DNA of 31,599 bases from a virus, in IMG/VR virus record IMGVR_UViG_3300035204_002230, positions 1 through 31,599 of that record. One strand, written 5' to 3'. The position numbers and the translations under genes are program-made. Under the pieces are notes generated by a model, which saw only the letters and a program-made list of their open reading frames with translations, made no database searches and had not been told where the DNA came from. Positions 13,874-20,993 of this stretch are shown in pieces (position 1 is the stretch's first letter; each line of letters opens with the position of its first letter).

Positions 13874-14067
13874 TTAACTTTCTAATTCTGTTATTCTATC
13901 TTCTAGGTTTTTTAATGTCTCCACTTCTGCGGTAAGCTCTTGTACAGCTTTAACTAGCATAGGTACAAGAACAGAATAAGAGTTGTATATACCAAGTCAG
14001 TACCGACTACTGTATATGCTGGATCTTTTCCTGAAAGTGAACTTAATATTACTAAACTATATGACAT
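13874..14067 (-). pseudogene. Frameshifted peptidase-S74-like C-terminal fragment
   Basis: The first frame from ATG 14067 reads MSYSLVILSS then GKDPAYTVVGTDLVY and runs into a stop. In another frame the sequence continues YSVLVPMLVKAVQELTAEV and ends ITELES at 13874. Joined as ...DLVYNSYSVLVPMLVKAVQEL, this matches the C-terminal end of phage fibre chaperone (S74) domains. Removing two bases in the GTATATAC run near 13990-13995 restores one frame of about 64 codons. It could be a mutation, an assembly error or programmed slippage. A late box nine bases before the ATG suggests it once headed the operon. Confidence 0.55.
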
Positions 14068-14076
14068 TTTCTAAAT

Positions 14077-14083
14077 TATTTAT
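14077..14083 (-). promoter_or_regulatory. T4-late-like box ATAAATA (minus), fibre operon
   Basis: The box ends nine bases before ATG 14067 and is the best candidate promoter for the fibre operon. Confidence 0.45.
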
Positions 14084-14133
14084 GCTAATAGTGGTAAAAT
14101 GCCCTACCAACATACGATGATTACGCCAGAGCT

Positions 14134-14676
14134 CTAATTAACCGGTTCAAGCATATAAACTACATCAAAGATTGTCTTATCACCCCAAGTATGTGCCTTA
14201 TTACCAGGATAGGCATACCAATGATATGTACTCAATGTCCATGCTTTGTGGGTGAGTACTATATACGTTGCATCAGGGTTATTACCTTTCCATAGCGTAC
14301 TAGGAGATACTTTGGTCAGTTTAACACCATACTTCTGACATGCAGTTTTAATTTCATTAGGCCAGGTAATCTCTGCAGCATCTCGATCGAGTATAATTAA
14401 GAGCTTTCTCTTATTACAGATGAACGGTGGAGCATTTCTTTGAATGTCTTGGCTAATCTCTCTTCTTGTCAGTGGCTTCTTAAACTTAATACCATTTACC
14501 TGACAATATCTTGTTAGAGCTTCTTGTACAGCTTCAGGTCCACAGCTATAATAATGAGCAGTATAAAATCCTAACTTATCTTTTTTTGGGGGGTGAAGAA
14601 TTCCACAGCCGGATCCTATTACAAAAGAAATAATTAATAGAGGTATAAGAAGATACTTCTGTAGCTTAATTATCAC
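14134..14676 (-). CDS. Lipoprotein with C39-like cysteine-peptidase motif (180 aa)
   Basis: A lipoprotein signal (LLIPLLIISFVIGSGC, Cys24) is followed by AHYYSCGPEAVQEAL, in which Cys45 lies in an S-C-G-P-E-A context like the nucleophile helix of C39 peptidases, and later YHWYAYPG with His152, the position expected for the catalytic histidine. Proteins of this sort cut double-glycine leaders or peptides at membranes; whether this one does is unknown. GTG 14676 follows a late box by six bases. It is probably exposed in the periplasm and may affect the host envelope late in infection. Confidence 0.5.
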   Translation of the reverse strand: MIIKLQKYLLIPLLIISFVIGSGCGILHPPKKDKLGFYTAHYYSCGPEAVQEALTRYCQVNGIKFKKPLTRREISQDIQRNAPPFICNKRKLLIILDRDAAEITWPNEIKTACQKYGVKLTKVSPSTLWKGNNPDATYIVLTHKAWTLSTYHWYAYPGNKAHTWGDKTIFDVVYMLEPVN

Positions 14677-14682
14677 ATAGAA

Positions 14683-14689
14683 TATTTAT
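14683..14689 (-). promoter_or_regulatory. T4-late-like box ATAAATA (minus) for the C39-like gene
   Basis: The box ends six bases before GTG 14676. It overlaps the plus-strand box at 14688-14695, forming a divergent late promoter pair. Confidence 0.55.
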
Positions 14690-14695
14690 TAAATA
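14688..14695 (+). promoter_or_regulatory. T4-late-like box ATTAAATA (plus)
   Basis: Eight bases before GTG 14704; it shares two bases with the opposite box. Confidence 0.45.
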
Positions 14696-14703
14696 CTATT
14701 ACA

Positions 14704-15135
14704 GTGAAAGACGAATTTGACCGTATAGCTGGTTTGATCGGATCAAATCTACGTGAGTATGGGTTTGAGTTACAAGCTTATTCCTGGAGTGAATTGGTTT
14801 GGTCATATCAACGCCCGAGTAAACACTTTGCTGTTACTATACAGAGAAAAGGCGCGCGTAACGACCCTACTCACATGACCCCAGCACGAGGCAATTGGGA
14901 TGATTATGAACAATTAGCAGTCATTGCATATGCTGATAAAAAACGTTTAATGAATTGGAATATCGAAAGATCTGAACTGGAGCCAAATGATCCTCATTTT
15001 AGCGAAAGACAGGTGAGATATGTTATAGATGAGATAACAAAACTATTTAAGAAGTATATGTCTGCAGATGAGCGGTCGCACGCTGAATCAACATTGCCAC
15101 CATTTAACTTATTCTACCGTGACACTCTTGGCTAA
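14704..15135 (+). CDS. Hypothetical protein (143 aa)
   Basis: A soluble protein beginning MKDEFDRIAGLIGSNLREYG, with a beta region (SWSELVWSYQRPSKHFAVTIQRKG) and a helical end (RYVIDEITKLFKKYMSADER). No known family recognised. The GTG start is chosen from the late box. It converges on glmS and overlaps its 3' end by 27 bases. Confidence 0.6.
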   Translation: MKDEFDRIAGLIGSNLREYGFELQAYSWSELVWSYQRPSKHFAVTIQRKGARNDPTHMTPARGNWDDYEQLAVIAYADKKRLMNWNIERSELEPNDPHFSERQVRYVIDEITKLFKKYMSADERSHAESTLPPFNLFYRDTLG

Positions 15136-16899
15136 ATGACGTGGTCGGTCAACATTATATTTGTGTTGTTGTGCCATATACATACTAAAGAACTGCAATG
15201 GGATTACAGCTAGTATTGGTTGAAGATAGTCAGGTGCTTTAGGTAGATATATAATATCATCATATGTATCTTCCGGAAAATCTAACCCCTCTTGAGTTAT
15301 AGCAATTATATGACTATCACGAGCCATAATCTCCTTCATAGTAGATACATTCTTCTCGAACAACTCTTTCTGAGATGCGATATATATGCAAGTAGCATGA
15401 TACCCGATCGCTGCTAATGGTCCGTGCTTGAGTTCACCCGCAGGGTATCCGTGACACTCTACATAAGCTAACTCTTTCAGCTTTAATGCACCCTCAATAG
15501 CTATAGGATACATTAGTTGTCGACCTAAGAATGCACAACTCCGCATCATTGACCATTTAGCAGATAGAGTTTTACACTGAGTACATATATCTAATGTCTT
15601 TTCAACTAAAGCGGGGAGCTTTCTAAGCTGAGAGATATATCTCTTTGCTTGTACTTTGCTTAAGTTGTGCTTTCTACCAATATAGATAGACAACATAATC
15701 AGGATTGTTAGCTGTGATGTAAATGCTTTAGTTGATGCAACAGATATCTCAGGACCAGCATGCTGATATATACCCATATTAGTTAACCGCGCAATAGAGC
15801 TAGCAACAACATTAGTAATAGATATAATCATATGGCCTTGAGCTTGAGCCTCTTCAATAGCTGTTAATGTATCTAACGTTTCACCTGACTGGCTGATAGC
15901 TACGATTAATGTACCATCTTCTGTTGGGGTGTTCTTATATTTGTATTCTGACGAATACTCTACACTAGCAGGTATCCCAACAATAGACTCTACTAGATAC
16001 TTTCCTACCAACCCTGCATGATAAGCTGTACCGCATCCTAAGAACAAAACTCGTCTAACTTTCTTTCTCAGCTTAATACCACCAAACAAAATGTTAGTAA
16101 AGTCTTTGCTAAACCTACCACGCATAGCATTTCTAATAGCTACAGGCTGTTCTCGTATCTCTTTCTCTAGATATGTCGCATACCCTTCTTTGTTATTTGC
16201 AGTATATTTATGATCAACGCTAGATATTTTGGGCCTCTCTACAACTTTATCCGATTTATATATGCGAAGATCTTCCGCTGTAACTATTGCTACTTGATCA
16301 TCCTCGAGGTATATTACGCGAGAAATCTCTGGAGGTAGAGCATATGTATCACTAGCAATGTATGTCTCTGTCTCATCTTTGTCTATACCTACTACTAGCG
16401 GAGAACCTCTACGCGCAGCTACGATTGTCTTAGGATCATCACGATGCATAACAGCAATGCCATACGTACCTTCAACCTTCTCTAGTGCTCTTGCGACTGC
16501 TTTGCCTAGATCTAAACTATATTCATCAGCAATTAGATTTGCAATAACTTCGGAGTCTGTGTCTGATTTCAGGTTGTAATCAAATTGATGAGCATTCTCA
16601 ACTACACCATTGTGCACTACTACAATCTTACCATCATTACTAATATGAGGATGTGCATTTTTAACATTTACTATTCCATGGGTGGCCCATCTAGTATGAC
16701 CGATACCAATAGTAGCTTTTGATTTAGATTTGCCTTTGAGATTGTCAGGCGCGCCAACCTTCTTTATTGTCTTGAATTTGTTTCCATCTATGACAGATAT
16801 ACCACATGAATCATAACCTCTATATTCAAGCTTCTTTAAGCCGTCATAAACTTCGTTATACGCCGATTTATTACCTATATACCCGAATATACCACACAT
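15109..16899 (-). CDS. glmS: Glutamine-fructose-6-phosphate aminotransferase
   Basis: A full-length GlmS (596 residues; bacterial enzymes are about 600). The glutaminase domain starts MCGIFGYIG with the N-terminal nucleophile Cys2, then RGYDSCGI, HTRWATHG and SDTDSEVIA. Two sugar-isomerase (SIS) domains follow, with ISQSGETLDTL, STKAFTSQL, KLKELAYVECHGYPAGELKH and the C-terminal DRPRHLAKSVTVE. The enzyme makes glucosamine-6-phosphate from fructose-6-phosphate and glutamine, the first step to UDP-GlcNAc. As a phage gene it would supply amino sugars for glycosylation or envelope chemistry; no glycosyltransferase is visible here. A sigma70-like promoter lies at 16907-16934. Confidence 0.95.
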   Translation of the reverse strand: MCGIFGYIGNKSAYNEVYDGLKKLEYRGYDSCGISVIDGNKFKTIKKVGAPDNLKGKSKSKATIGIGHTRWATHGIVNVKNAHPHISNDGKIVVVHNGVVENAHQFDYNLKSDTDSEVIANLIADEYSLDLGKAVARALEKVEGTYGIAVMHRDDPKTIVAARRGSPLVVGIDKDETETYIASDTYALPPEISRVIYLEDDQVAIVTAEDLRIYKSDKVVERPKISSVDHKYTANNKEGYATYLEKEIREQPVAIRNAMRGRFSKDFTNILFGGIKLRKKVRRVLFLGCGTAYHAGLVGKYLVESIVGIPASVEYSSEYKYKNTPTEDGTLIVAISQSGETLDTLTAIEEAQAQGHMIISITNVVASSIARLTNMGIYQHAGPEISVASTKAFTSQLTILIMLSIYIGRKHNLSKVQAKRYISQLRKLPALVEKTLDICTQCKTLSAKWSMMRSCAFLGRQLMYPIAIEGALKLKELAYVECHGYPAGELKHGPLAAIGYHATCIYIASQKELFEKNVSTMKEIMARDSHIIAITQEGLDFPEDTYDDIIYLPKAPDYLQPILAVIPLQFFSMYMAQQHKYNVDRPRHLAKSVTVE

Positions 16900-16906
16900 T
16901 ACAATT

Positions 16907-16934
16907 ATTATATTGCAGTTTAATAATTATGCAA
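16907..16934 (-). promoter_or_regulatory. Sigma70-like promoter for glmS
   Basis: On the minus strand TTGCAT, 16 bases, TATAAT. It overlaps the end of the upstream gene and lacks the TTCCTC block. Confidence 0.5.
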
Positions 16935-17268
16935 GCAAGTCGGGTAAAAAATCGACTGGTACTTTTCTGAAAATTTTATTATATAGCGTATTGTTGCTCA
17001 TTATTTGATTCCAGTTAAACCCTTCACTTTCAGCCCATTGCCAGTCAGAAATATTTACCAAACATGCAACGGCTGTTGGTATTCCAGAATCATTTATCAT
17101 AGTACCTAAAAGTGCACATTTTCCACTATCCTCATTTGATATAATGAGGCATAATTTTTCTGATTTAGTATTGTTTATAGACGGTATATACCCCAAATCA
17201 AAAGCTTTTGACATTACGTTAGCTAATGCGCCCTTTAGACACGGGGAGTCCGCTAGTCTACTTTTCAT
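16927..17268 (-). CDS. Hypothetical protein, paralogue of 19156-19509 (113 aa)
   Basis: The open frame extends to 17535, but ATG 17268 is exactly five bases after a late box and the upstream part overlaps another gene, so I start there. The protein reads KLCLIISNEDSGKCALLGTM, VNISDWQWAESEGFNW and IFRKVPVDFLPDLL. The order matches the protein at 19156-19509 (MVSRSDNGRYGII..., SYAKTEGFDLPGM, IFKKVSMKEYF), so the two are probably paralogues of an unrecognised family. Confidence 0.6.
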   Translation of the reverse strand: MKSRLADSPCLKGALANVMSKAFDLGYIPSINNTKSEKLCLIISNEDSGKCALLGTMINDSGIPTAVACLVNISDWQWAESEGFNWNQIMSNNTLYNKIFRKVPVDFLPDLLA

Positions 17269-17273
17269 GTAAA

Positions 17274-17281
17274 TATTTAAT
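17274..17281 (-). promoter_or_regulatory. T4-late-like box ATTAAATA (minus)
   Basis: Five bases before ATG 17268. Confidence 0.55.
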
Positions 17282-17349
17282 AGATATTGTAAATGATGAG
17301 TAATATCAAAAAACATAAGAAGAAGGTACATAAACGTTAAGTCTAAATA

Positions 17350-17356
17350 ATAAATA
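17350..17356 (+). promoter_or_regulatory. T4-late-like box ATAAATA (plus)
   Basis: Eight bases before ATG 17365; divergent from the box at 17274. Confidence 0.5.
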
Positions 17357-17364
17357 TATATACG

Positions 17365-17916
17365 ATGACACTTGAAGAGAAAATTCTCAAAACTAGCAGT
17401 ATTAGACAGAAAAACCTTCTTAGGCCAGCTAAGATTGCAGCTGCGAAGCCAGACACTGGCGTAACGATCAATAAACGCGGCGCGTTTTTTCTTATTCAAG
17501 ACTGCGCCGACGTTACCGTAAGATACGCAGCGCATTTAGCTTATAGCTCGTTTAGTAGCCCATTAACTGAACTCAAAAACAAATTCACACAATCTGAAAT
17601 TATTGATTTTGTAGGGAGATCTAAAGAAGAGCCACAAACTAGACAGTTACTTCATATCATTTTAACAGACATTGGCTGTGCGCAATATAAAGTAGCAACA
17701 GATATACCCGTCGCTCCAATAGAAGGAACTACTATACCAACAATTGACCATGATTACACTATTAAAGATGGCGAAGATGTATATGGCGATTATGACTTCG
17801 ACACTGATTCCGACACTAGTAGTGATCCTGTTACTGTAGAAGCAAAAGAAGAAGTTAATGTTGATGACGTTACTGCAGTAATCAACAAACTTATTGAAGT
17901 ATTCAACGCTAAGTAA
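17365..17916 (+). CDS. Hypothetical protein with acidic tail (183 aa)
   Basis: A basic N-terminus (EEKILKTSSIRQKNLLRPAK), a central region with INKRGAFFLIQDCADVTVRY, then a strongly acidic low-complexity stretch (DYDFDTDSDTSSDPVTVEA) and a helical end (VDDVTAVINKLIEVFNAK). It may be a structural or scaffold-type protein; no family recognised. It overlaps the convergent gene at 17909 by 8 bases. Confidence 0.6.
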   Translation: MTLEEKILKTSSIRQKNLLRPAKIAAAKPDTGVTINKRGAFFLIQDCADVTVRYAAHLAYSSFSSPLTELKNKFTQSEIIDFVGRSKEEPQTRQLLHIILTDIGCAQYKVATDIPVAPIEGTTIPTIDHDYTIKDGEDVYGDYDFDTDSDTSSDPVTVEAKEEVNVDDVTAVINKLIEVFNAK

Positions 17917-18076
17917 CTGTTATATAAGGGTGGCCATCTTCTAGTCGGTTAGTACTATCACAAATCTCAATAGTATTAGTAGGGTAAAACTCATCATCGA
18001 TATCTACCATAACAGGCATATCTAATTGATCCTCTTCAAAATCTTGCATATGTCTTAGTAAGTCTCTATATGTCAT
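17909..18076 (-). CDS. Small conserved phage-type protein (55 aa)
   Basis: ATG 18076 is preferred to 18100: the product then starts MTYRDLLRHMQDFEEDQLD, a beginning I associate with short phage proteins that continue with a beta hairpin (PVMVDIDDEFYP) and end near DGHPYITV. A TATATAA box lies nine bases before this ATG. Function unknown. Confidence 0.6.
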   Translation of the reverse strand: MTYRDLLRHMQDFEEDQLDMPVMVDIDDEFYPTNTIEICDSTNRLEDGHPYITVT

Positions 18077-18098
18077 AGAGGTACTTATATACAACCAC

Positions 18099-18123
18099 AA
18101 AAAAAGCTCCCAAATTTGGGAGC
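18099..18123 (-). terminator. Rho-independent terminator
   Basis: On the minus strand the self-complementary stem GCTCCC-AAATTT-GGGAGC is followed by seven T. It lies 18 bases after the end of the gene at 18142-18450. Confidence 0.8.
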
Positions 18124-18141
18124 CAGTGTAAAGAGCTCTCT

Positions 18142-18450
18142 CTAGTTATTAGCTTTTGACTTACCATTACAACGGAGAATAGCTTGTACCGTCTCATCGC
18201 TAATCGGTGTACTTACCTCAGCGTTTAGTTCCTGACGAATTTGTTCAACGGGTTGACCTGCGCGAAGCCGCTTTACAGCTTGCTTAGATGCGTAATATTG
18301 TACAAACTCCTGTACAGGAATTCCTTTTTTCTCAGCCTTAGACTTGAGATAATTCTCATTAGTAGGCCTGGTTGATCCTGTGATAACACAGGTGAGTTTC
18401 GGTGATGCTGATTTGCGTACTTTGGTGGTATTTTCTACTACAGTTTCCAT
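18142..18450 (-). CDS. Hypothetical basic protein (102 aa)
   Basis: Contains KLTCVITGSTRPTNENYLKS and EKKGIPVQEFVQYYASKQAVKRLRAG, then a helical C-terminus. It is lysine-rich and could bind nucleic acid, but no defined motif is present. It is a single-gene unit with a sigma70-like promoter (18511-18539) and its own terminator, suggesting early expression. Confidence 0.65.
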   Translation of the reverse strand: METVVENTTKVRKSASPKLTCVITGSTRPTNENYLKSKAEKKGIPVQEFVQYYASKQAVKRLRAGQPVEQIRQELNAEVSTPISDETVQAILRCNGKSKANN

Positions 18451-18510
18451 ATTAATTTAATTATTTTATATTATGTTATTAGGTGTTCTATTTCCTAATT
18501 GTCTATATTC

Positions 18511-18539
18511 ATTATAGGACCGATCCGGGGGAACATCCA
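18511..18539 (-). promoter_or_regulatory. Sigma70-like promoter for the 18450 gene
   Basis: On the minus strand TGGATG, 17 bases, TATAAT; the spacer starts TTCCCCCG, the shared block. It leaves an untranslated leader of about 50 bases. Confidence 0.6.
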
Positions 18540-18559
18540 GCTAAAAAGTGATTTGTCCA

Positions 18560-18589
18560 TAAAAAAACTCCGGATCCATGGATCCGGAG
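18560..18589 (-). terminator. Rho-independent terminator
   Basis: A perfect 22-base palindrome (CTCCGGATCC/ATGGATCCGGAG) is followed on the minus strand by seven T, 23 bases after the gene at 18613. Confidence 0.8.
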
Positions 18590-18612
18590 GTGGCTTACAA
18601 GTGCACGCCAGA

Positions 18613-18819
18613 TTATGTAACTTGAAGTTTTCCAGATGCGGCCGCTTTCTTCAACTCGGAAGTTAGGGTGCGCTTATTAACTCGGCGAATATTACGCGAA
18701 TACTGGTTAACCTTATCAAGAGCTCTGACCTTTTCTACGGTGTAAGTACCGTTAGATTCACGGGTCATCTCAACATACATTGTCTTAGGACGTGCATTTT
18801 CTGTATATAATGTACTCAT
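18613..18819 (-). CDS. Hypothetical basic protein (68 aa)
   Basis: ATG 18819 is chosen over the TTG at 18828. The product has an N-terminal beta segment (PKTMYVEMTRESNGTYTVEKV) followed by a basic helix (YSRNIRRVNKRTLTSELKKAA), which could contact nucleic acid. A TATAAT lies at 18830-18835 behind a TG repeat, but the -35 is poor. The terminator at 18560-18589 closes this unit. Confidence 0.65.
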   Translation of the reverse strand: MSTLYTENARPKTMYVEMTRESNGTYTVEKVRALDKVNQYSRNIRRVNKRTLTSELKKAAASGKLQVT

Positions 18820-18867
18820 AACTACCAATGATTATACACACACACTTAGAGAAAGCTACTGCTTTTT

Positions 18868-19146
18868 TTATTTTTTATCCGGCCGGCTCTTTTTTTCATC
18901 ACTATCGTCATCATCGCGAGATGACCAATCGATTTCTATATCGTCCGTATGGGTATTATTACCAATATCTTCAAATACAACTTCAGTAGTTGTCATAATC
19001 ATTTCAGCACCATCGACTGTTGTAATATTGTAAAACGCGTTTGATTTATGTTCCGTTTTACCTTTTTGAACAGCAACTAAAATATATTCTATATTTTCCT
19101 CAGCGAGCTTTTCAACCAAATCGATAATGAAGTCGTTACTAGCCAT
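18868..19146 (-). CDS. Hypothetical protein with acidic tail (92 aa)
   Basis: FIIDLVEKLAEENIEYILVAVQ begins a small alpha/beta domain; KSNAFYNITTVDGAEMIMTT follows; the end is a charged tail rich in Asp, Lys and Arg. Its size and first segments recall the neighbour at 19156 (ALLSLSNKYNVELIV), so distant relation is possible. It has a late box six bases before ATG. Confidence 0.55.
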   Translation of the reverse strand: MASNDFIIDLVEKLAEENIEYILVAVQKGKTEHKSNAFYNITTVDGAEMIMTTTEVVFEDIGNNTHTDDIEIDWSSRDDDDSDEKKSRPDKK

Positions 19147-19152
19147 ATAATA

Positions 19153-19159
19153 TATTTAT
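19153..19159 (-). promoter_or_regulatory. T4-late-like box ATAAATA (minus)
   Basis: Six bases before ATG 19146, and overlapping the stop of the upstream gene. Confidence 0.5.
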
Positions 19160-19509
19160 TCGTCGTCTTTTATGAGGTAATCAAAATACTCTTTCATCGA
19201 AACTTTTTTGAATATCTCATTATCAAATCCTGATAACATACCGGGTAGATCGAACCCTTCTGTTTTTGCATAGCTATAAAGCTTTGAATTGAATATGAGA
19301 AACACTATTGGTTCGTCAGGATATTCAACAACGTCAGTACTAATAATACCATACCGACCATTGTCCGATCGACTAACCATACACGACATTCTCATTTTAT
19401 CTTCTTCATCAAACGTACGCTCTACTATTAGTTCTACGTTGTACTTATTTGATAAAGATAGCAATGCATCAAGTACAGTCTCAATTCGCTTATCATAACC
19501 TTCAATCAT
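19156..19509 (-). CDS. Hypothetical protein, paralogue of 16927-17268 (117 aa)
   Basis: A helical start (RIETVLDALLSLSNKYNVEL), a beta core (RMSCMVSRSDNGRYGIIS, EPIVFLIFNSKLYSYA) and the ending KTEGFDLPGMLSG...EIFKKVSMKEYFDYL. The ending and the position of the SxxDxGxxG segment match the 113-residue protein at 16927, so they are probably diverged copies. ATG overlaps the stop of the small membrane gene before it. Confidence 0.6.
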   Translation of the reverse strand: MIEGYDKRIETVLDALLSLSNKYNVELIVERTFDEEDKMRMSCMVSRSDNGRYGIISTDVVEYPDEPIVFLIFNSKLYSYAKTEGFDLPGMLSGFDNEIFKKVSMKEYFDYLIKDDE

Positions 19510-19615
19510 TATTAAATGTGTATACCAAACAACTCCAAACTAATATTGTAATTGACAAGAACATATATAATAAGAAAACAGATACACCTAATCCTACTTC
19601 AAAAGCTTTTAACAT
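19502..19615 (-). CDS. Small single-span membrane protein (37 aa)
   Basis: A frame of 37 codons starting MLKAFEVGLGVSVFLLYMF, followed by LSITILVWSCLVY: one membrane helix. It starts one base after the stop of the gene at 19617 and its TGA overlaps the next ATG, so it fits an operon exactly and is likely translated by coupling. Confidence 0.5.
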   Translation of the reverse strand: MLKAFEVGLGVSVFLLYMFLSITILVWSCLVYTFNND

Positions 19616-19616
19616 T

Positions 19617-19811
19617 CTAAAAATATGTGTTTATTATTGTTGTTATATTGTGAGCTTTTTGATGTACCTTATAGATTGTTGAATACAGTTCCTTGTCGTT
19701 TTTATATTTGTCTTGTTTCAAAAGCTTAAAGGTATCTTCTTTAATACATTGTATCTCAGTTTTTGCAAATATCAAGCAATCTTTTACCTGATTACTGCGT
19801 TCAGACTTCAT
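19617..19811 (-). CDS. Small hypothetical protein (64 aa)
   Basis: A Lys/Glu-rich helical protein (VKDCLIFAKTEIQCIKED, YKVHQKAHNITTIINTYF) with no recognisable domain. A late box exactly five bases before ATG 19811 supports it as the first gene of the unit running to 18868. Confidence 0.55.
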   Translation of the reverse strand: MKSERSNQVKDCLIFAKTEIQCIKEDTFKLLKQDKYKNDKELYSTIYKVHQKAHNITTIINTYF

Positions 19812-19816
19812 ACAAT

Positions 19817-19823
19817 TATTTAT
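19817..19823 (-). promoter_or_regulatory. T4-late-like box ATAAATA (minus)
   Basis: Five bases before ATG 19811. Confidence 0.55.
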
Positions 19824-20080
19824 TATATATCCGTATTATACAAGTCGCTGAATTTGGCATGATGCTTTTGTTGAAGGTTATTTTCATACATGGATCGCTG
19901 TTCTAATTCATCCATCTTATTCAATCTTTGCTCCATCAGTTCATATGTGTCTAAATGTGGATTATTTTCGTAGTATGTCTCCTGATCGAGAACATTTTGT
20001 ATCTCTTCTACAAGCCACGCGGAGGTTTCAATGAGTATAAGTGATTCACGCTTAAATCTTTCAAGCCTTTCTATATCCAT
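19823..20080 (-). CDS. Hypothetical helical protein (85 aa)
   Basis: Almost entirely charged helix (DIERLERFKRESLILIE, YELMEQRLNKMDELEQRS), possibly coiled coil. A degenerate late box (ATAAATT) lies seven bases before ATG 20080. No family recognised. Confidence 0.55.
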   Translation of the reverse strand: MDIERLERFKRESLILIETSAWLVEEIQNVLDQETYYENNPHLDTYELMEQRLNKMDELEQRSMYENNLQQKHHAKFSDLYNTDI

Positions 20081-20114
20081 ATAAGAAATTTATGGTTGTA
20101 AATGTCAAAGATCC

Positions 20115-20122
20115 ATTAAATA
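20115..20122 (+). promoter_or_regulatory. T4-late-like box ATTAAATA (plus)
   Basis: Ten bases before ATG 20133. Confidence 0.45.
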
Positions 20123-20132
20123 ATTACACTAA

Positions 20133-20993
20133 ATGCGCGATAGAGACTCTCAACTTATATTTGAACGATATTGTCACGGTATAATTTCTGAAGAAATTGC
20201 CGACCCTGTAGCTTGGGATAGAGGAGGTATAATAAAATTAAATATTACTGGGCATGACCTTGAATTTAAAATAACCGGCAAAAACAGCGACAAAAATAAC
20301 AACTGGTACTTTAATATAGTACCTATGAAGGACTACAGTTCACTTGGCCCGATAGCAAACATTGGAACCAGTCCTGGTGACGGGGAGAATGCCGCTGCGA
20401 AGGAAATATTATACAATACAAAAACACCCATTAACGTATATAAACAAGTTCTTACAGGTCAAGAATTCCCTAAGAATGCACCAACTGCAACTGTAAAAGT
20501 GGTAGATTATAACTCAGGAATAGCTACTGGTGGTGGTACTGGTGGTGGTACTGGTGGTGGTACTGGTGGTGGTACTGGTGGTGGTACTGGTGGTGGTACT
20601 GGTGGTAGTGCTGGGGGTGCAGTTACTAGTGGATCTCGCGGAAGAGGTAGACATCAAGGACTATGGCACGACGATCCAAAGTATAAATATGGCTTAGGTG
20701 CACAACTTGCAAAAAGAGGAATGTTTGCAAAAAGTGACTGGGGGAATCGATTAGGTACTGGTGTGATCGCGAACAAGGCTGAACAAATGTTCCAAAACTT
20801 GTTAGCTCCTCGAAATAATGAAAAACGTACAGGAGTATCAAGATACGCGACCACGCCACAGGACCGCGCGGCTGCCGCCCGTCGACCAGAACCGGGTAGT
20901 AAAATGCGTCATGGGTGGGAAGGGCCTGAAAGAGAAACTCGCAGAGGTAGAACTAGGTATGCTACATCTGCAGATGTGCGACGTGGGGCTTAA
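20133..20993 (+). CDS. Gly-Thr-repeat protein with capsid-targeting-like N-terminus (286 aa)
   Basis: Starts MRDRDSQLIFERY, the same opening as proteins at 217 and 5010, with I-F-E matching the T4 prohead-protease pattern. Residues about 25-125 are a compact domain (KLNITGHDLEFKITGKNSD). Residues about 132-157 are TGGG repeats from a 12-base tandem repeat. The C-terminal 130 residues are basic (SGSRGRGRHQGLWHDD, RRPEPGSKMRHGW, ERETRRGRTRY), suited to DNA or RNA binding. I infer a DNA-associated internal head protein. It overlaps the convergent gene at 20990 by four bases. Confidence 0.65.
   Translation: MRDRDSQLIFERYCHGIISEEIADPVAWDRGGIIKLNITGHDLEFKITGKNSDKNNNWYFNIVPMKDYSSLGPIANIGTSPGDGENAAAKEILYNTKTPINVYKQVLTGQEFPKNAPTATVKVVDYNSGIATGGGTGGGTGGGTGGGTGGGTGGGTGGSAGGAVTSGSRGRGRHQGLWHDDPKYKYGLGAQLAKRGMFAKSDWGNRLGTGVIANKAEQMFQNLLAPRNNEKRTGVSRYATTPQDRAAAARRPEPGSKMRHGWEGPERETRRGRTRYATSADVRRGA
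20526..20609 (+). repeat. 12-base tandem repeat (six exact copies plus one variant)
   Basis: The unit ACTGGTGGTGGT is repeated without change from 20526 to 20597, followed by a variant copy. It encodes TGGG repeats. The lack of silent differences suggests recent slippage expansion. Confidence 0.9.

Noticed and set aside
16927-17535. 202-codon version of the 113-residue protein
   Set aside because: The extra part overlaps the divergent gene at 17365 and its promoter; ATG 17268 has a late box at five bases.
18568-18589. 22-base palindrome as a mobile-element end or protein-binding site
   Set aside because: A T-run on the minus side and its place after a gene make a terminator the simpler reading.
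20526-20609. CRISPR-like repeats
   Set aside because: The units are contiguous, 12 bases, in frame and encode TGGG repeats; there are no spacers.
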